Below, piece by piece: positions 1 to 9,003 of a stretch of DNA of 64,000 bases; within the stretch, counting starts at the first letter, position 1, and the number at the start of each line of letters is the position of its first letter. The translations under genes were made by a program, and so were the position numbers. This DNA comes from Prochlorococcus marinus str. MIT 9215 (GTDB taxonomy: Bacteria > Cyanobacteriota > Cyanobacteriia > PCC-6307 > Cyanobiaceae): contig NC_009840.1 in the NCBI RefSeq assembly GCF_000018065.1, forward strand, positions 1,302,001 through 1,366,000, given 5' to 3'. The notes under the pieces were generated by a model. It worked only from the letters and a program-made list of their open reading frames with translations. It searched no databases and was not told the DNA's origin.

Positions 1-432
1 TGGAATTTCACCCCCAGAAAGTACATAATCACCCATAGATACCTCTTCGTCAGCCAAGCATCTAACCCTTTCATCAAAGCCTTCATATTGCCCGCAAATT
101 ATTATCAATTGATCCAAAGAAGACCATCTTAAAAAATCCTCTTGCTTCAAGACTTTACCTTGTGGAGACATTAATAAAGTTTTACTTTTAGGTAATTTCC
201 TAATTGATTCATATGCTTTAAAAATAGGTTCAGGCTTTAATACCATACCTGCTCCTCCTCCATAAGGCTTATCGTCTACTTGTCTGTAAGAACCTTCTCC
301 ATATTCTCTCAAATCGTGCAAATTTACATCGATCAAATTCTTATCTAGAGCTTTTGTTATGACCCCTAAATTATTTATTAATTCAAAAGCTTTAGGGAAC
401 AATGTAATTACCTCAAAATTAAAACCACTCAT
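1..432 (-). CDS. trmD: tRNA (guanine-N1)-methyltransferase TrmD, 3' end cut by window
   Basis: TrmD methylates G37 in tRNAs with a G at position 36, using S-adenosylmethionine, which prevents frameshifting. The first 144 residues are visible; the gene runs off the left edge. Recognisable TrmD motifs are [15 protein letters not shown] near residues 55-69, [10 protein letters not shown] near 114-123 and the start of the trefoil-knot segment [11 protein letters not shown] at the break. The start is the ATG at 432-430, which follows the era stop codon with no gap, so the two genes are very probably co-transcribed with era upstream. Identification is secure from these motifs. The dimer interface and the rest of the SAM-binding knot lie outside the window. 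Confidence 0.95.
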
Positions 433-1344
433 CTAGAAATCTTCCTCATAACCAAACTCAATTAACCTTGATTCTTTTTTTCTCCAATTTGGAACAACTT
501 TCACAAACAACTCTAGGTGAACTGGACCATCAATTAATTTTGACATATTTGATCTTGCTGACTGACCAATCATTTTTAACATTGAACCTTTCTTTCCAAT
601 AAGAATGATTTTTTGAGTTGATCTTTCAACAATAATAGTAGCCAAAATAGCTGTGAAAACTTTGCCATTTTTTCTTTTCATTTCCTCTCTCTTTTCTATC
701 TTTACTGCGACACTATGAGGTACTTCTTCTCTTGTATTTTTTAATACCTGCTCTCTTACTAAATCAGATAATAAGTTATCTAATGGTTGATCGCAAATCG
801 TCTCTTCGCCATAAAGTTTTGGTCCCTCTGGAAGAAAATTAAGTACCATATCGACTAGCTCAGAACATCCCTGTCCTTGAGAAGCACTTACACTTTGAAA
901 GTTTCTATTCATTCCAAAAAATCTTCTATATTGATCTAATCGTAAATTCCTAAATTCTTTATTAACCAAATCCCACTTATTTAGTACCACAATAAACTTA
1001 ATTTTATTATCGATTAGAAAGTTCAGAATATATTCATCACCTTTCCCAGGCGCTTCACTTGAATCAATTACAAAAATTACCATATCAACTCCATTAATTG
1101 CAGATTTTGCGTTTTTTACTAAAATCTCTCCAAGTCGATGATGAGGTTTATGAACACCCGGCGTATCAACAAAAATAATTTGACCATTTTCTGTAGTAAG
1201 TATTCCTTTTAATTTATTTCTAGTAGTTTGTGCTACTGGAGAAGTAATTGTTATTTTTTCTCCAATCAATTTATTTATTAAAGTAGATTTACCGACATTT
1301 GGCCTTCCTAGTAAAGTTACAAACCCAGATCTATAATTAGCCAA
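433..1344 (-). CDS. era: GTPase Era
   Basis: Era is an essential GTPase that binds 16S rRNA and the 30S subunit during ribosome maturation. The 303-residue length is normal. The G domain shows G1 GRPNVGKS at residues 13-20, G3 DTPG near 60 and G4 NKWD near 123; the C-terminal third carries a KH-like RNA-binding region with the segment ILIGKKGSMLKMIG. The likely start is a TTG codon at 1344-1342 (protein MANYRSGF). The gene abuts trmD downstream and is divergent from the orphan gene at 1383, leaving only 38 bp for both promoters. The product is cytoplasmic and associates with ribosomes. Nothing unusual was seen. Confidence 0.96.
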   Translation of the reverse strand: MANYRSGFVTLLGRPNVGKSTLINKLIGEKITITSPVAQTTRNKLKGILTTENGQIIFVDTPGVHKPHHRLGEILVKNAKSAINGVDMVIFVIDSSEAPGKGDEYILNFLIDNKIKFIVVLNKWDLVNKEFRNLRLDQYRRFFGMNRNFQSVSASQGQGCSELVDMVLNFLPEGPKLYGEETICDQPLDNLLSDLVREQVLKNTREEVPHSVAVKIEKREEMKRKNGKVFTAILATIIVERSTQKIILIGKKGSMLKMIGQSARSNMSKLIDGPVHLELFVKVVPNWRKKESRLIEFGYEEDF

Positions 1345-1382
1345 AGACTTTTAATGCATCAATAATAAAATTCTGATCAAAA

Positions 1383-1910
1383 ATGAAAAAAAAAACAATA
1401 AATTTAAAAAAAGCTTCGTTCACGCAAGCAATAAACATATCCGCAAAATGGTGCAAAGAGTGGGGTGAAGATTTACTCAGCGAAGAGGTTTTAGCAGATA
1501 GAGTCGCAGAGCTAACTAAAACAAGAAATGGACTAAGAGGATTTTTTGCATACGCTTTATCAGATAAAGATTGTTTTTTGTTGGATAAACTTCCTTTTTC
1601 ATTAATTTACAAACTGAACGAAGGTGGTGATGCTGTAACAGACATAGTAGTAAAAAATTTAATAATGAGTTCCGCTCAAATTATTATTCATCGAAGAGAT
1701 AATAATCATGAATATGAGATAACATCGGAAAACATTTCAGATAGATGTAAGGCTATTTTAAGACTGCTAGAAACTAAGTCAGTTACAAAGTCTGTCAATA
1801 AAGTCCTTAGAGACTTAGATGATATGGGCAATAGTTTTGATAATTCAGTAAAGTATGACTCAGAGCAAAAGGAATTCATAAAAAAACAAATTCTTGATAT
1901 CGCCCAATAA
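1383..1910 (+). CDS. conserved hypothetical protein, 175 aa
   Basis: I do not recognise a named family. The protein is soluble: no signal peptide, no hydrophobic segment long enough to cross a membrane, and mixed charge throughout. Visible pieces are a basic N terminus (MKKKTINLKKAS), a helix-rich first half, a short beta-like stretch near SAQIIIHRRDNNHEYEI and a helical lysine-rich C terminus. The ATG at 1383 is the only sensible start and lies 38 bp from the divergent era gene. Downstream it converges on the Bax-inhibitor-like gene. Codon use matches its neighbours, so there is no sign of recent transfer. Its role is unknown; the era-trmD neighbourhood is too weak a hint to assign one. Confidence 0.8.
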   Translation: MKKKTINLKKASFTQAINISAKWCKEWGEDLLSEEVLADRVAELTKTRNGLRGFFAYALSDKDCFLLDKLPFSLIYKLNEGGDAVTDIVVKNLIMSSAQIIIHRRDNNHEYEITSENISDRCKAILRLLETKSVTKSVNKVLRDLDDMGNSFDNSVKYDSEQKEFIKKQILDIAQ

Positions 1911-1959
1911 AAAGGGTATAAACAAATCTACGCTTTGGTTAGTTATTTACGTAATGGAT

Positions 1960-2697
1960 TTAGTCTCTTCTTCCACCACCCTGGAGTGCAATCATTAATC
2001 TCAATATAAAAACAAAAAGATTTATATAAGTTAGATACATACCTAGAGCCCCTGCAAGGTACTGATCATCATTATATCTTCTTGGCATTGTATAAAAATC
2101 AACGAAAGACATTGCTACGAATAAGACAGTTCCAAATCCTGCAATTATCAATTCAAGTCCTGAACCTCCAAAAACTCCGGGAGCAAAAAATCCTCCAATT
2201 AATTGGACAAACATTGCTATAAGAAGTCCTATCAATCCAAGACCAACTACCCCACTTAGTGCTTGACCAACACTATCACTCATTCTTTGGCCAGTGTAAG
2301 AGGCAATTACGAAAGTTATACCAGTAGCCAAGGCAGCTGTTCCAACCGAACCAATACCAATTGTTCCTATTGCTAAAGCAACTATTCCGCTTAAGGTGAA
2401 TCCAGTTAACAAACTAAATGCTGTTAACAAAGGCAAAGCTTTAGCATTATTTGCATTATTTGCAGCACTTGTTGCTATAAAAAACAAAACTAATTCCGCA
2501 ATTAAAGCAACTATCGAGAGAGGTTGAAACACTGCAGGATTTGTTGCTATAAGTGATACTCCTGCTAAAACTCCTAAAGAAGTTAGTACCATACCTCCAC
2601 CTACGTAAGGTAGAGCTTTTTGAACAACATTAGGTCCAACAATTGAACTTGCTTGTGCTTCACGAATAGCTTGATTGAAATTACTACTTGCAGGCAT
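1960..2697 (-). CDS. Bax inhibitor-1/YccA family membrane protein
   Basis: This is an integral membrane protein of about 245 residues with roughly seven hydrophobic segments, typical of the Bax inhibitor-1/UPF0005 family (YccA/YbhL type). A family-like feature is the acidic, polar end of the last segments, FVDFYTMPRRYNDDQYLAGALGMYLTYIN. The reading frame opens further upstream, to 2787, but that would overlap phoH and add a non-homologous lead. I chose the ATG at 2697 because MPASSNFNQAIREAQASS is a normal family start. Bacterial members are linked to ion/proton leak or protease modulation; the role here is not established. It lies just downstream of phoH on the same strand and may be co-transcribed with it. 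Confidence 0.85.
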   Translation of the reverse strand: MPASSNFNQAIREAQASSIVGPNVVQKALPYVGGGMVLTSLGVLAGVSLIATNPAVFQPLSIVALIAELVLFFIATSAANNANNAKALPLLTAFSLLTGFTLSGIVALAIGTIGIGSVGTAALATGITFVIASYTGQRMSDSVGQALSGVVGLGLIGLLIAMFVQLIGGFFAPGVFGGSGLELIIAGFGTVLFVAMSFVDFYTMPRRYNDDQYLAGALGMYLTYINLFVFILRLMIALQGGGRRD

Positions 2698-2770
2698 TTT
2701 TTTTATTAAATATGAAATCATTCTACTTGATTTTAAAAATTTCAGAGTACGGATCTCCAGAGTTATGAAG

Positions 2771-3727
2771 TTATTTATAAGCCTCAATAATTTTTTGAAC
2801 TAAAGGATGCCTAACTACGTCTTGTACAGTTAAATAACAAAACTTAATACCTTCAATTTCAGAAAAAATTCTTGATGCTTCGATTAGACCGCTTTCATGA
2901 TCTTTTTTTAAATCAATTTGGGTAATATCTCCATTTACAACCATTTTTGATCTCTCGCCTAATCTGGTTAAAAACATTCTCATTTGAGAACAAGTAGTGT
3001 TTTGTGCTTCATCTAGAATTACCAAAGAATTTTCCAAAGTTCTGCCTCTCATAAATGCTAAAGGAGCAACTTCAATAATTCCTTTATCTATTAACGAATT
3101 AGTCCTATCAAAACCAAAAATACTATGCAAAGAATCAAATAGTGGTCTTAAATATGGATCTACTTTTTGTTGCAGATCTCCAGGCAAGAATCCAAGATTT
3201 TCCCCAGCTTCTACGGCTGGTCGGGTTAAAACAATTTTATCTATTTTTTTTTCATTCAATAGTCTCGCTGCGCAAACAGTTGCTAAAAATGTCTTCCCAG
3301 TTCCAGCAGGCCCAATTGCGAACGTAAGATCGAAATTTTCAATTGATTCAACATATTCTTTTTGCCTTATAGTTCTTGGTCTTAAATATCTTCCCTCTTT
3401 AGAACGCGCAAGAACCTTTTTCCCAAGTTCAGCATGTGAGGATGATTCTCCCATATTTAGAGAACTTAGAGCCGCTTTAAGATCTACCTCTGGGACTTCT
3501 AATCCTTGTTCCCAAATTGGTCTTGTTAATTCTACTAACGCTGAGGCTCTCTCAATTTTAGATATGACACCGTTCATCTCAAGTTGTAAGCCTCTTATGG
3601 TTAAAGAAACTCCTGTTAGAGACTCAAACTTTTTTAAAAAAGAATTGCCTGGACCAGATAGTGCTGTAGCAGCATCGGAGCTTGGCAAATCTATTGTGAA
3701 GTGACCAGTTTTGGAAACTTCCTTCAT
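2771..3727 (-). CDS. phoH: PhoH-like ATPase
   Basis: This is a 318-residue PhoH-family P-loop NTPase. Walker A is GPAGTGKT at residues 139-146 and Walker B is VILDEAQN near 235-242, followed by a superfamily-1-helicase-like NGDITQIDL segment. The N-terminal 100 residues hold the small RNA-binding-like region common to PhoH-like (YbeZ-type) proteins. PhoH2/YbeZ relatives act in RNA metabolism and ribosome maturation, often with the endoRNase YbeY, and PhoH is phosphate-starvation induced in some bacteria; I see no Pho box here. The start is the ATG at 3727. Its neighbours (rpsP, ffh, era) support a ribosome/RNA-related role. A long antisense reading frame inside it is a codon-bias shadow. Confidence 0.93.
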   Translation of the reverse strand: MKEVSKTGHFTIDLPSSDAATALSGPGNSFLKKFESLTGVSLTIRGLQLEMNGVISKIERASALVELTRPIWEQGLEVPEVDLKAALSSLNMGESSSHAELGKKVLARSKEGRYLRPRTIRQKEYVESIENFDLTFAIGPAGTGKTFLATVCAARLLNEKKIDKIVLTRPAVEAGENLGFLPGDLQQKVDPYLRPLFDSLHSIFGFDRTNSLIDKGIIEVAPLAFMRGRTLENSLVILDEAQNTTCSQMRMFLTRLGERSKMVVNGDITQIDLKKDHESGLIEASRIFSEIEGIKFCYLTVQDVVRHPLVQKIIEAYK

Positions 3728-3763
3728 CTAGTTATTTTGTAACAATAAAAACTTATCAAAGTA

Positions 3764-4129
3764 CTAGCTTTCAGCTTCATTACTTCCGCTTTCTGTTTTA
3801 CTACCTTCATTCTCTTCTTCTTTGGTTTTAGCCTTAGCTTTTTTCTCCTTCTCTAACTTTGCCTTACCAATTGCAATAGAGGGTCTTTCTATTTTTTCTA
3901 ATAAACCTCCTTTCTCTAGTAAAGTCCTCACAACGTCAGTTGGCTGGGCACCCTGTGTAAGTCTTGTTCTTAGAGCTTCCGTGTCAAGTCTAGTTTCCTT
4001 AGTTCTTGGGTTATAAAAACCTAGTTCTTGTAGAGGTCTACCATCTCTTCTGGAAGTACTATTGCATGCAACAATTCTGAAACTTGCCTCTTTTTTCTTT
4101 CCAAAGCGCTTAAGGCGCAATTTAATCAT
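3764..4129 (-). CDS. rpsP: 30S ribosomal protein S16
   Basis: S16 is a structural protein of the 30S body. The conserved N terminus [20 protein letters not shown] is intact and is followed by the typical [15 protein letters not shown] segment. At 121 residues it is longer than the usual 80-90. The extra C terminus is a low-complexity Lys/Glu/Ser tail (residues about 85-121) of the kind often seen on cyanobacterial S16. It sits between phoH and ffh, all on the minus strand. In many bacteria ffh, rpsP and trmD form one operon, and this window keeps remnants of that linkage. The start is the ATG at 4129. Confidence 0.97.
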   Translation of the reverse strand: MIKLRLKRFGKKKEASFRIVACNSTSRRDGRPLQELGFYNPRTKETRLDTEALRTRLTQGAQPTDVVRTLLEKGGLLEKIERPSIAIGKAKLEKEKKAKAKTKEEENEGSKTESGSNEAES

Positions 4130-4183
4130 CTTAAATTAATGCATTTTTAATAATAATATCATTTAAAGGGAAAAATTTTAAAA

Positions 4184-5662
4184 CTATAAATCTGCAAAAC
4201 CTTTTTTCTTTTTATTATTTTTTTGTTTTTTCATCGATTTATTATTGTTCATTCCTCCCATTCCTGGCATTCCTCCCATTCCTGGCATTCCTCCCATTCC
4301 TGGCATTCCTCCCATTCCTGGCATTCCTCCCATTCCTGGCATTCCTCCCATTCCTGGCATTCCTCCATTGGACATTTGTTTCATGAAACCTCTCATTCTT
4401 TGAAAATCAGCTAAAACTTTATCCACATCTTTTGCTTCATATCCACTACCTTGAGCAATTCTTTGTCTTCTTGAGGGTTGAGCAGCAAGAACCTCAGGTT
4501 TTTGTTTCTCCTCAAGAGTCATTGAAGAGATCATAGATTCTATTTTCTTAAGCTGATCTTCGCCGTCTTTTATCATCCCATCATCGATTTTATTCATTCC
4601 GGGAATCAATTTAATCAACCCCCCAAGTGATCCCATCCTTTTTATTAATCTCATTTGCTTAACAAAATCATTAAAATCAAAAGTCGCTTCCTGAAGTTTC
4701 CTTTGCATAGCTTCTGCATCAGCAAGTTCAACCTCTTTTTGAGCTTTTTCAACAAGTGTCAATACATCGCCCATGCCTAAAATTCTGCTAGCCATTCTCT
4801 CTGGATGAAATGGTTGCAGTGCCTCTATTTTTTCTCCTACACCGATAAATTTTATTGGTTTACCACTGATTTTTCTTATTGATAAAGCAGCTCCTCCTCT
4901 TGAGTCTCCATCCAACTTAGTTAATATCGCCCCTGAAATTCCTACTTTTTCATGAAATGACTTAGTTAAGTCTGCAGCTTCTTGCCCAATCATTGAATCA
5001 ACAACAAGCAAAACTTCATCAGGATTAGAAACTTCTTTTATCCGGACCATTTCACTCATCATGGAATCATCAATTTGCAATCTTCCCGCAGTATCAATAA
5101 TTATCGAATTAAAATCATTTTCTCTAGCAAAATTTAATGCGTCCTTTGCTATTACTTCTGGTTTACAATTTTTTTCTTTGGCTGAAAAAACTTCTAAGTC
5201 ATATTGACTTCCCAATGTTTTAAGCTGCTCAACAGCTGCTGGTCGATAAATATCTGCAGCAACCAAAAGAACTTTTTTATCTTTTTCCTTCAAATAAAGG
5301 CCTAATTTTCCTGTTGCAGTTGTTTTACCGGCCCCCTGAAGTCCAGCCATTAAAATGACTGTGGGACTATTTTTATTTTCATTAAGTGGAGAATTTTCAT
5401 TCCCCATAATGTTAATCAATTCTTTATTGACAACTTCTATAAATTTTTGACCTGGATTTACACCCCTAACTACTTCTTCTCCAATAGCTTTTTCTTTGAC
5501 TTCTGATATAAAATCTTTTACTACAGATAAACTGACATCGGCATCAAGAAGGGCTCTTTTTACCTGATTCAATGCATCATTGATATTATTTTCACTAATT
5601 TTTGCTTCGCCTCTTAAACCTTTTACTGCGTCTTCAAAGCGTGATGAAAGTTCATCAAACAT
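4184..5662 (-). CDS. ffh: signal recognition particle protein Ffh
   Basis: Ffh binds the 4.5S RNA and targets ribosomes making membrane proteins to the translocon. The domains are an N-terminal four-helix bundle (about 1-85), a G domain with G1 GLQGAGKTT at 107-115, DTAGRLQ, and TKLDGDSRGG, and a methionine-rich M domain from about 300 containing the RNA-binding SRRQRIAQGSG motif. At 492 residues it is slightly long because the C terminus carries six exact copies of a six-residue Pro-Gly-Met-rich unit (about residues 433-470) before a basic lysine-rich tail. The repeat is described separately. The partner RNA gene (ffs) lies at 32.3 kb. The start is the ATG at 5662. Confidence 0.97.
   Translation of the reverse strand: MFDELSSRFEDAVKGLRGEAKISENNINDALNQVKRALLDADVSLSVVKDFISEVKEKAIGEEVVRGVNPGQKFIEVVNKELINIMGNENSPLNENKNSPTVILMAGLQGAGKTTATGKLGLYLKEKDKKVLLVAADIYRPAAVEQLKTLGSQYDLEVFSAKEKNCKPEVIAKDALNFARENDFNSIIIDTAGRLQIDDSMMSEMVRIKEVSNPDEVLLVVDSMIGQEAADLTKSFHEKVGISGAILTKLDGDSRGGAALSIRKISGKPIKFIGVGEKIEALQPFHPERMASRILGMGDVLTLVEKAQKEVELADAEAMQRKLQEATFDFNDFVKQMRLIKRMGSLGGLIKLIPGMNKIDDGMIKDGEDQLKKIESMISSMTLEEKQKPEVLAAQPSRRQRIAQGSGYEAKDVDKVLADFQRMRGFMKQMSNGGMPGMGGMPGMGGMPGMGGMPGMGGMPGMGGMPGMGGMNNNKSMKKQKNNKKKKGFADL
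4250..4366 (-). repeat. 18-bp perfect tandem repeat inside ffh
   Basis: Six identical head-to-tail copies of an 18-bp unit, plus half a copy, run from 4250 to 4366. Each unit encodes the hexapeptide MPGMGG, or a rotation of it, near the Ffh C terminus. The unit length is a multiple of three, so gain or loss of copies keeps the frame. The copies are identical at the DNA level, including synonymous positions, which points to recent slippage or conversion rather than old selection on protein alone. Confidence 0.95.
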
Positions 5663-5709
5663 TATTAAAAAGAATTTTTAACTATTATAGATGATCTAGA
5701 AGTTTATAC

Positions 5710-7815
5710 TTACAAGCCACTTACAAAATCAACCAATTTCCAAGATTTATTAGAAAAACCCAAGATATATTTAACTTTCAAAGGGTTTATAGAAATCTCA
5801 TTTAATAATACTCCAGAGTTTGTAAATATTTTCTCACGATAATTCAATTCAGCTACAGCAACTATCCTTGATGAGGTTTGTGATTTTAAAACAATTTCTT
5901 GCATTTTTGAACTAATTTCTTGGTAAACTCCTTTTTTAATATCTTTTTGCCTATCTTCAATTGTCCTTTTTATTAGGCCACTTTTAACAATTTTAGAAAT
6001 ATCTAATTCTCCTTTCCCTGCCATGTAATTACTTTTATTTGAGAGCCATGTTTCTATTAAATATTTTATTTCTTCTATTGAAGGCGAAGAATTATTAAGC
6101 TCCTTGAGTACAAGAGGAATGATTTTAGTGGATTTCTCAGGAATAGAATTCAATTTATTTGAAGGACTTTTTTTTATTTCTTGAATAACATCTTTCTTAT
6201 TAGGCTTTTGATTTTTATCAATAGCAATTAAAGGTCTTTCAGCAACAGATTCATTCTGAATTGATTTTTTTAAATTATTTCTTAAAAATCCAATACCAAT
6301 ACCAAATGAAAATAAGATCAAGAACGCATAAATATAAATCAGATAAGGTGACCGATTAATTATCTCTTTATCTTTCAAGAATTCCCCAAAGCTAAACTTT
6401 AATTCAGCAATTTTTTCAATTAAAAAATTATAAAACACTAATGGTTTTTTCTTAAATAATTCCTCATTTAATTCATTTTCTTTGACCTCATCATCTTGAT
6501 AATCTTGTTTTATACCACCAGGCCAAGGTAATCTCTTTTCATCAATATTGCCAAGATTATTATTAAAATCTTCAGTAGTTTTTATTGAAGATTCTTTTTT
6601 TATTTGGTGGCTCTGAAGATTTGATCTAATTGCAGTTTTATTTGATTTCTTATCCAGTTTTTCAATAAATTCTTGAATTTCTCTATCTTCAAACCAAGAA
6701 TCTAAATCTACATCTTTCAAGTCAATATCTCTATACCCAATTAAAACATCATTCTCTAACCAATTTTTACAGAAAATACATATCGCTTCTAACTTATTCC
6801 CGGGATAATTATTAAGCCAATCTCGTAAATTCTCATCAGAACTACTTGAAAACCTTGCAGAAGCCTGGTCAATATCGGCCAAAAGCAAATCTAGACAACC
6901 AACTAGAGGCATTGAATCAAGACCGGATAAATTTAGTTTCTTTAAAATTCTCCTGGCTTCAAATAATTTTTCCGGCTTTCTTCTTGCGAAACCATTAGCT
7001 GTTAATGATAGAAAAGCTAAAAATCCTGCTTCTAATGATCCTCTTTTTTGTAATTCTAGAAACAAATCAATCTGTTCTTGAACTGTCAAAAATGGCTTAA
7101 TTTGCTGAAAAAAAGCTTCAAATTCTTGCTGATTTAAATAATCTTTATGTTCAGATTTACTATTACCTTCCAAACCACCTCTTTTGATTATTAAGTTTTC
7201 CAACATACTTAAGCCTTTTTTATGAGACTCTTGATCATTTAAATCCCTACTAAGTAGATCTAGAATTCTGTAAGGAAACAACGCAACTAAGTCTTCTTCA
7301 AGTTCTTTTCTTAAATCTCCAAGCTTTCCCATTCTTTGTAAAAGTTGTATACCTTCATGTAAAAAGTCTGCCGCGTTCGAATAGGATCTAAGCTGTTGTT
7401 CTAGAATTGCAGAATCTCTTGCTGTTAAAGCAGCCAATAATGTTAAATCAGCTTCTCTACTACTTCCTAAAGCTGGAGTTTGTGGGGGCTGCAATGCTTT
7501 TCTTGTAATTTTAAAAGCTTCTTTTGGTGAACCCGATTCCCAAAGAAGTATTAATCCTGCTACTTCTCTATTTGAGGAGAACTCCAATCCAGATTTGCCA
7601 TTTAATAGCATATTTTCATATTCTCTTCTACTTTCTGGATCTGTAAGTAGATCCGCAGTGAGGCGAAGCAACTCAGATCTTTGGGTTAGAACTTCATAAG
7701 TAAAACCTTCATTAGGTGTTTTATCTAACCGTAATTGAAACGCCCTTAATATTTCCTCAGAAGTTGCAGAGGGGCTTACGCCAATTAAACGGAAATGGTC
7801 TAAAGGAAGTTCCAA
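5710..7815 (-). CDS. ftn2: cell division protein Ftn2/ZipN (ARC6-like)
   Basis: This is the cyanobacterial relative of plastid ARC6, a membrane anchor that tethers FtsZ filaments and recruits other divisome parts. The N terminus (about 1-70) is a J-domain-like fold, with LDHFRLIGVSPSATSEEI and DPESRREYENML, lacking a clear HPD motif. A helical middle region follows, then one membrane segment at about residues 490-512 (YLIYIYAFLILFSFGIGIGF). The C-terminal ARC6-type IMS domain (about 585-701) contains WLSNKSNYMAGKGELDIS. The start is TTG at 7815. It is divergent from pdhA across 113 bp. Its natural partner ftsZ lies at 31.1 kb. The name rests on domain order and motifs. Confidence 0.88.
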   Translation of the reverse strand: MELPLDHFRLIGVSPSATSEEILRAFQLRLDKTPNEGFTYEVLTQRSELLRLTADLLTDPESRREYENMLLNGKSGLEFSSNREVAGLILLWESGSPKEAFKITRKALQPPQTPALGSSREADLTLLAALTARDSAILEQQLRSYSNAADFLHEGIQLLQRMGKLGDLRKELEEDLVALFPYRILDLLSRDLNDQESHKKGLSMLENLIIKRGGLEGNSKSEHKDYLNQQEFEAFFQQIKPFLTVQEQIDLFLELQKRGSLEAGFLAFLSLTANGFARRKPEKLFEARRILKKLNLSGLDSMPLVGCLDLLLADIDQASARFSSSSDENLRDWLNNYPGNKLEAICIFCKNWLENDVLIGYRDIDLKDVDLDSWFEDREIQEFIEKLDKKSNKTAIRSNLQSHQIKKESSIKTTEDFNNNLGNIDEKRLPWPGGIKQDYQDDEVKENELNEELFKKKPLVFYNFLIEKIAELKFSFGEFLKDKEIINRSPYLIYIYAFLILFSFGIGIGFLRNNLKKSIQNESVAERPLIAIDKNQKPNKKDVIQEIKKSPSNKLNSIPEKSTKIIPLVLKELNNSSPSIEEIKYLIETWLSNKSNYMAGKGELDISKIVKSGLIKRTIEDRQKDIKKGVYQEISSKMQEIVLKSQTSSRIVAVAELNYREKIFTNSGVLLNEISINPLKVKYILGFSNKSWKLVDFVSGL

Positions 7816-7928
7816 GCAAATATCCTATTGAAAATTCTTAGACAAATTTTATCAAGTTAAAAATTTTTTTCACAGGGTCTTACAGAGTTATTAAAAAAAA
7901 TCATGAAAATCACCCTTCACGCCTTAGA

Positions 7929-9002
7929 ATGTTAACAAATCAAAACTTCGTTAAGGTATTTTTCTTGGAAACACACGTAGAGAGAATCTCAAATCTTCAA
8001 GACATAAAAAAGGCCAAATTAGATCGAGAAACCGGGTTATTTCTTTATGAAGATATGACACTTGGTCGTAGGTTCGAAGATAAGTGCGCAGAAATGTATT
8101 ACAGGGGGAAAATGTTTGGTTTCGTTCATTTATATAACGGTCAAGAGGCTATAAGCACAGGAGTAATTGGCGCTATGAAAAAGAAACATGATTGGTTTTG
8201 TAGTACCTATCGCGATCACGTTCATGCATTAAGTGCGGGTGTTCCCTCATTTGAAGTAATGAGTGAACTTTTTGGTAAAGCTACAGGTTGCAGCAAAGGC
8301 CGAGGTGGATCCATGCACTTATTTTCAAAAGAGCATCACTTACTAGGAGGATATGCATTTATTGGAGAGGGAATTCCAGTTGCTTTAGGAGCAGCCTTTT
8401 CAAGTAAATACAAAAAGGAAGTCGCCGGTAATTCTACTAGTGATGCTGTTACTGCAGCATTCTTTGGGGATGGGACTTGCAATAATGGGCAGTTTTTTGA
8501 ATGTTTAAATATGGCCCAATTATGGAAATTACCAATAATTTTTGTTGTTGAAAATAATAAATGGGCTATTGGTATGGCTCACGATAGAGCTACTAGCAAT
8601 CCTGAAATCTGGAGAAAAGCAGCTGCTTTTGGTATGCAAGGCGAGGAAATTGATGGAATGGATGTATTAGCAGTTAGAGGAGCAGCACAAAGAGCAATAG
8701 AACGTGCTAGAGCAGGAGAAGGTCCGACACTTTTAGAATGTTTGACTTATAGATACAGAGGACATTCTCTTGCAGATCCAGATGAATTAAGGTCTGAAAA
8801 AGAGAAGGAGTTTTGGGGGAAAAGAGATCCTATTAAGAAATTAGCCCAAGAAATTATTAATGGTAAATTCGCAACAGAAGAAGAATTAAAAATTATTGAA
8901 AAGAGAATTGATACAGAAATATCGGAGTCAGTTAAAAATGCTATTGAAGCACCCGAACCCCCATCGCAAGAATTAACTAAATATATTTGGGCAGAAGATT
9001 AA
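7929..9002 (+). CDS. pdhA: pyruvate dehydrogenase E1 component, alpha subunit
   Basis: The E1 alpha subunit binds thiamine diphosphate and, with E1 beta, decarboxylates pyruvate to feed acetyl-CoA synthesis. The cofactor motif runs from [20 protein letters not shown] to [10 protein letters not shown], and the conserved loop [13 protein letters not shown] is present. The length, about 357 residues, is normal. The ATG at 7929 gives a 12-residue hydrophobic lead ([12 protein letters not shown]). A TTG at 7965 would give [12 protein letters not shown] and is an equally plausible, perhaps better, start. Its E3 partner lpdA lies at 17.5 kb. Its stop is one base from the stop of the convergent sigma-factor gene. 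The product is cytoplasmic. Confidence 0.96.
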   Translation: MLTNQNFVKVFFLETHVERISNLQDIKKAKLDRETGLFLYEDMTLGRRFEDKCAEMYYRGKMFGFVHLYNGQEAISTGVIGAMKKKHDWFCSTYRDHVHALSAGVPSFEVMSELFGKATGCSKGRGGSMHLFSKEHHLLGGYAFIGEGIPVALGAAFSSKYKKEVAGNSTSDAVTAAFFGDGTCNNGQFFECLNMAQLWKLPIIFVVENNKWAIGMAHDRATSNPEIWRKAAAFGMQGEEIDGMDVLAVRGAAQRAIERARAGEGPTLLECLTYRYRGHSLADPDELRSEKEKEFWGKRDPIKKLAQEIINGKFATEEELKIIEKRIDTEISESVKNAIEAPEPPSQELTKYIWAED

Positions 9003-9003
9003 A

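Noticed and set aside
2698..2787. Longer start for the Bax-inhibitor-like gene
   Set aside because: It overlaps phoH and adds a sequence unlike the family; the internal ATG at 2697 is better.
2997..3704. 235-codon frame antisense to phoH
   Set aside because: It is fully antisense to a well-conserved gene and its composition (Ser/Leu/Phe-rich) is typical of shadow frames.
4223..4414. Ser/His/Trp repeat protein antisense to the ffh repeat
   Set aside because: It is the reverse reading of the 18-bp repeat; ffh accounts for the sequence.
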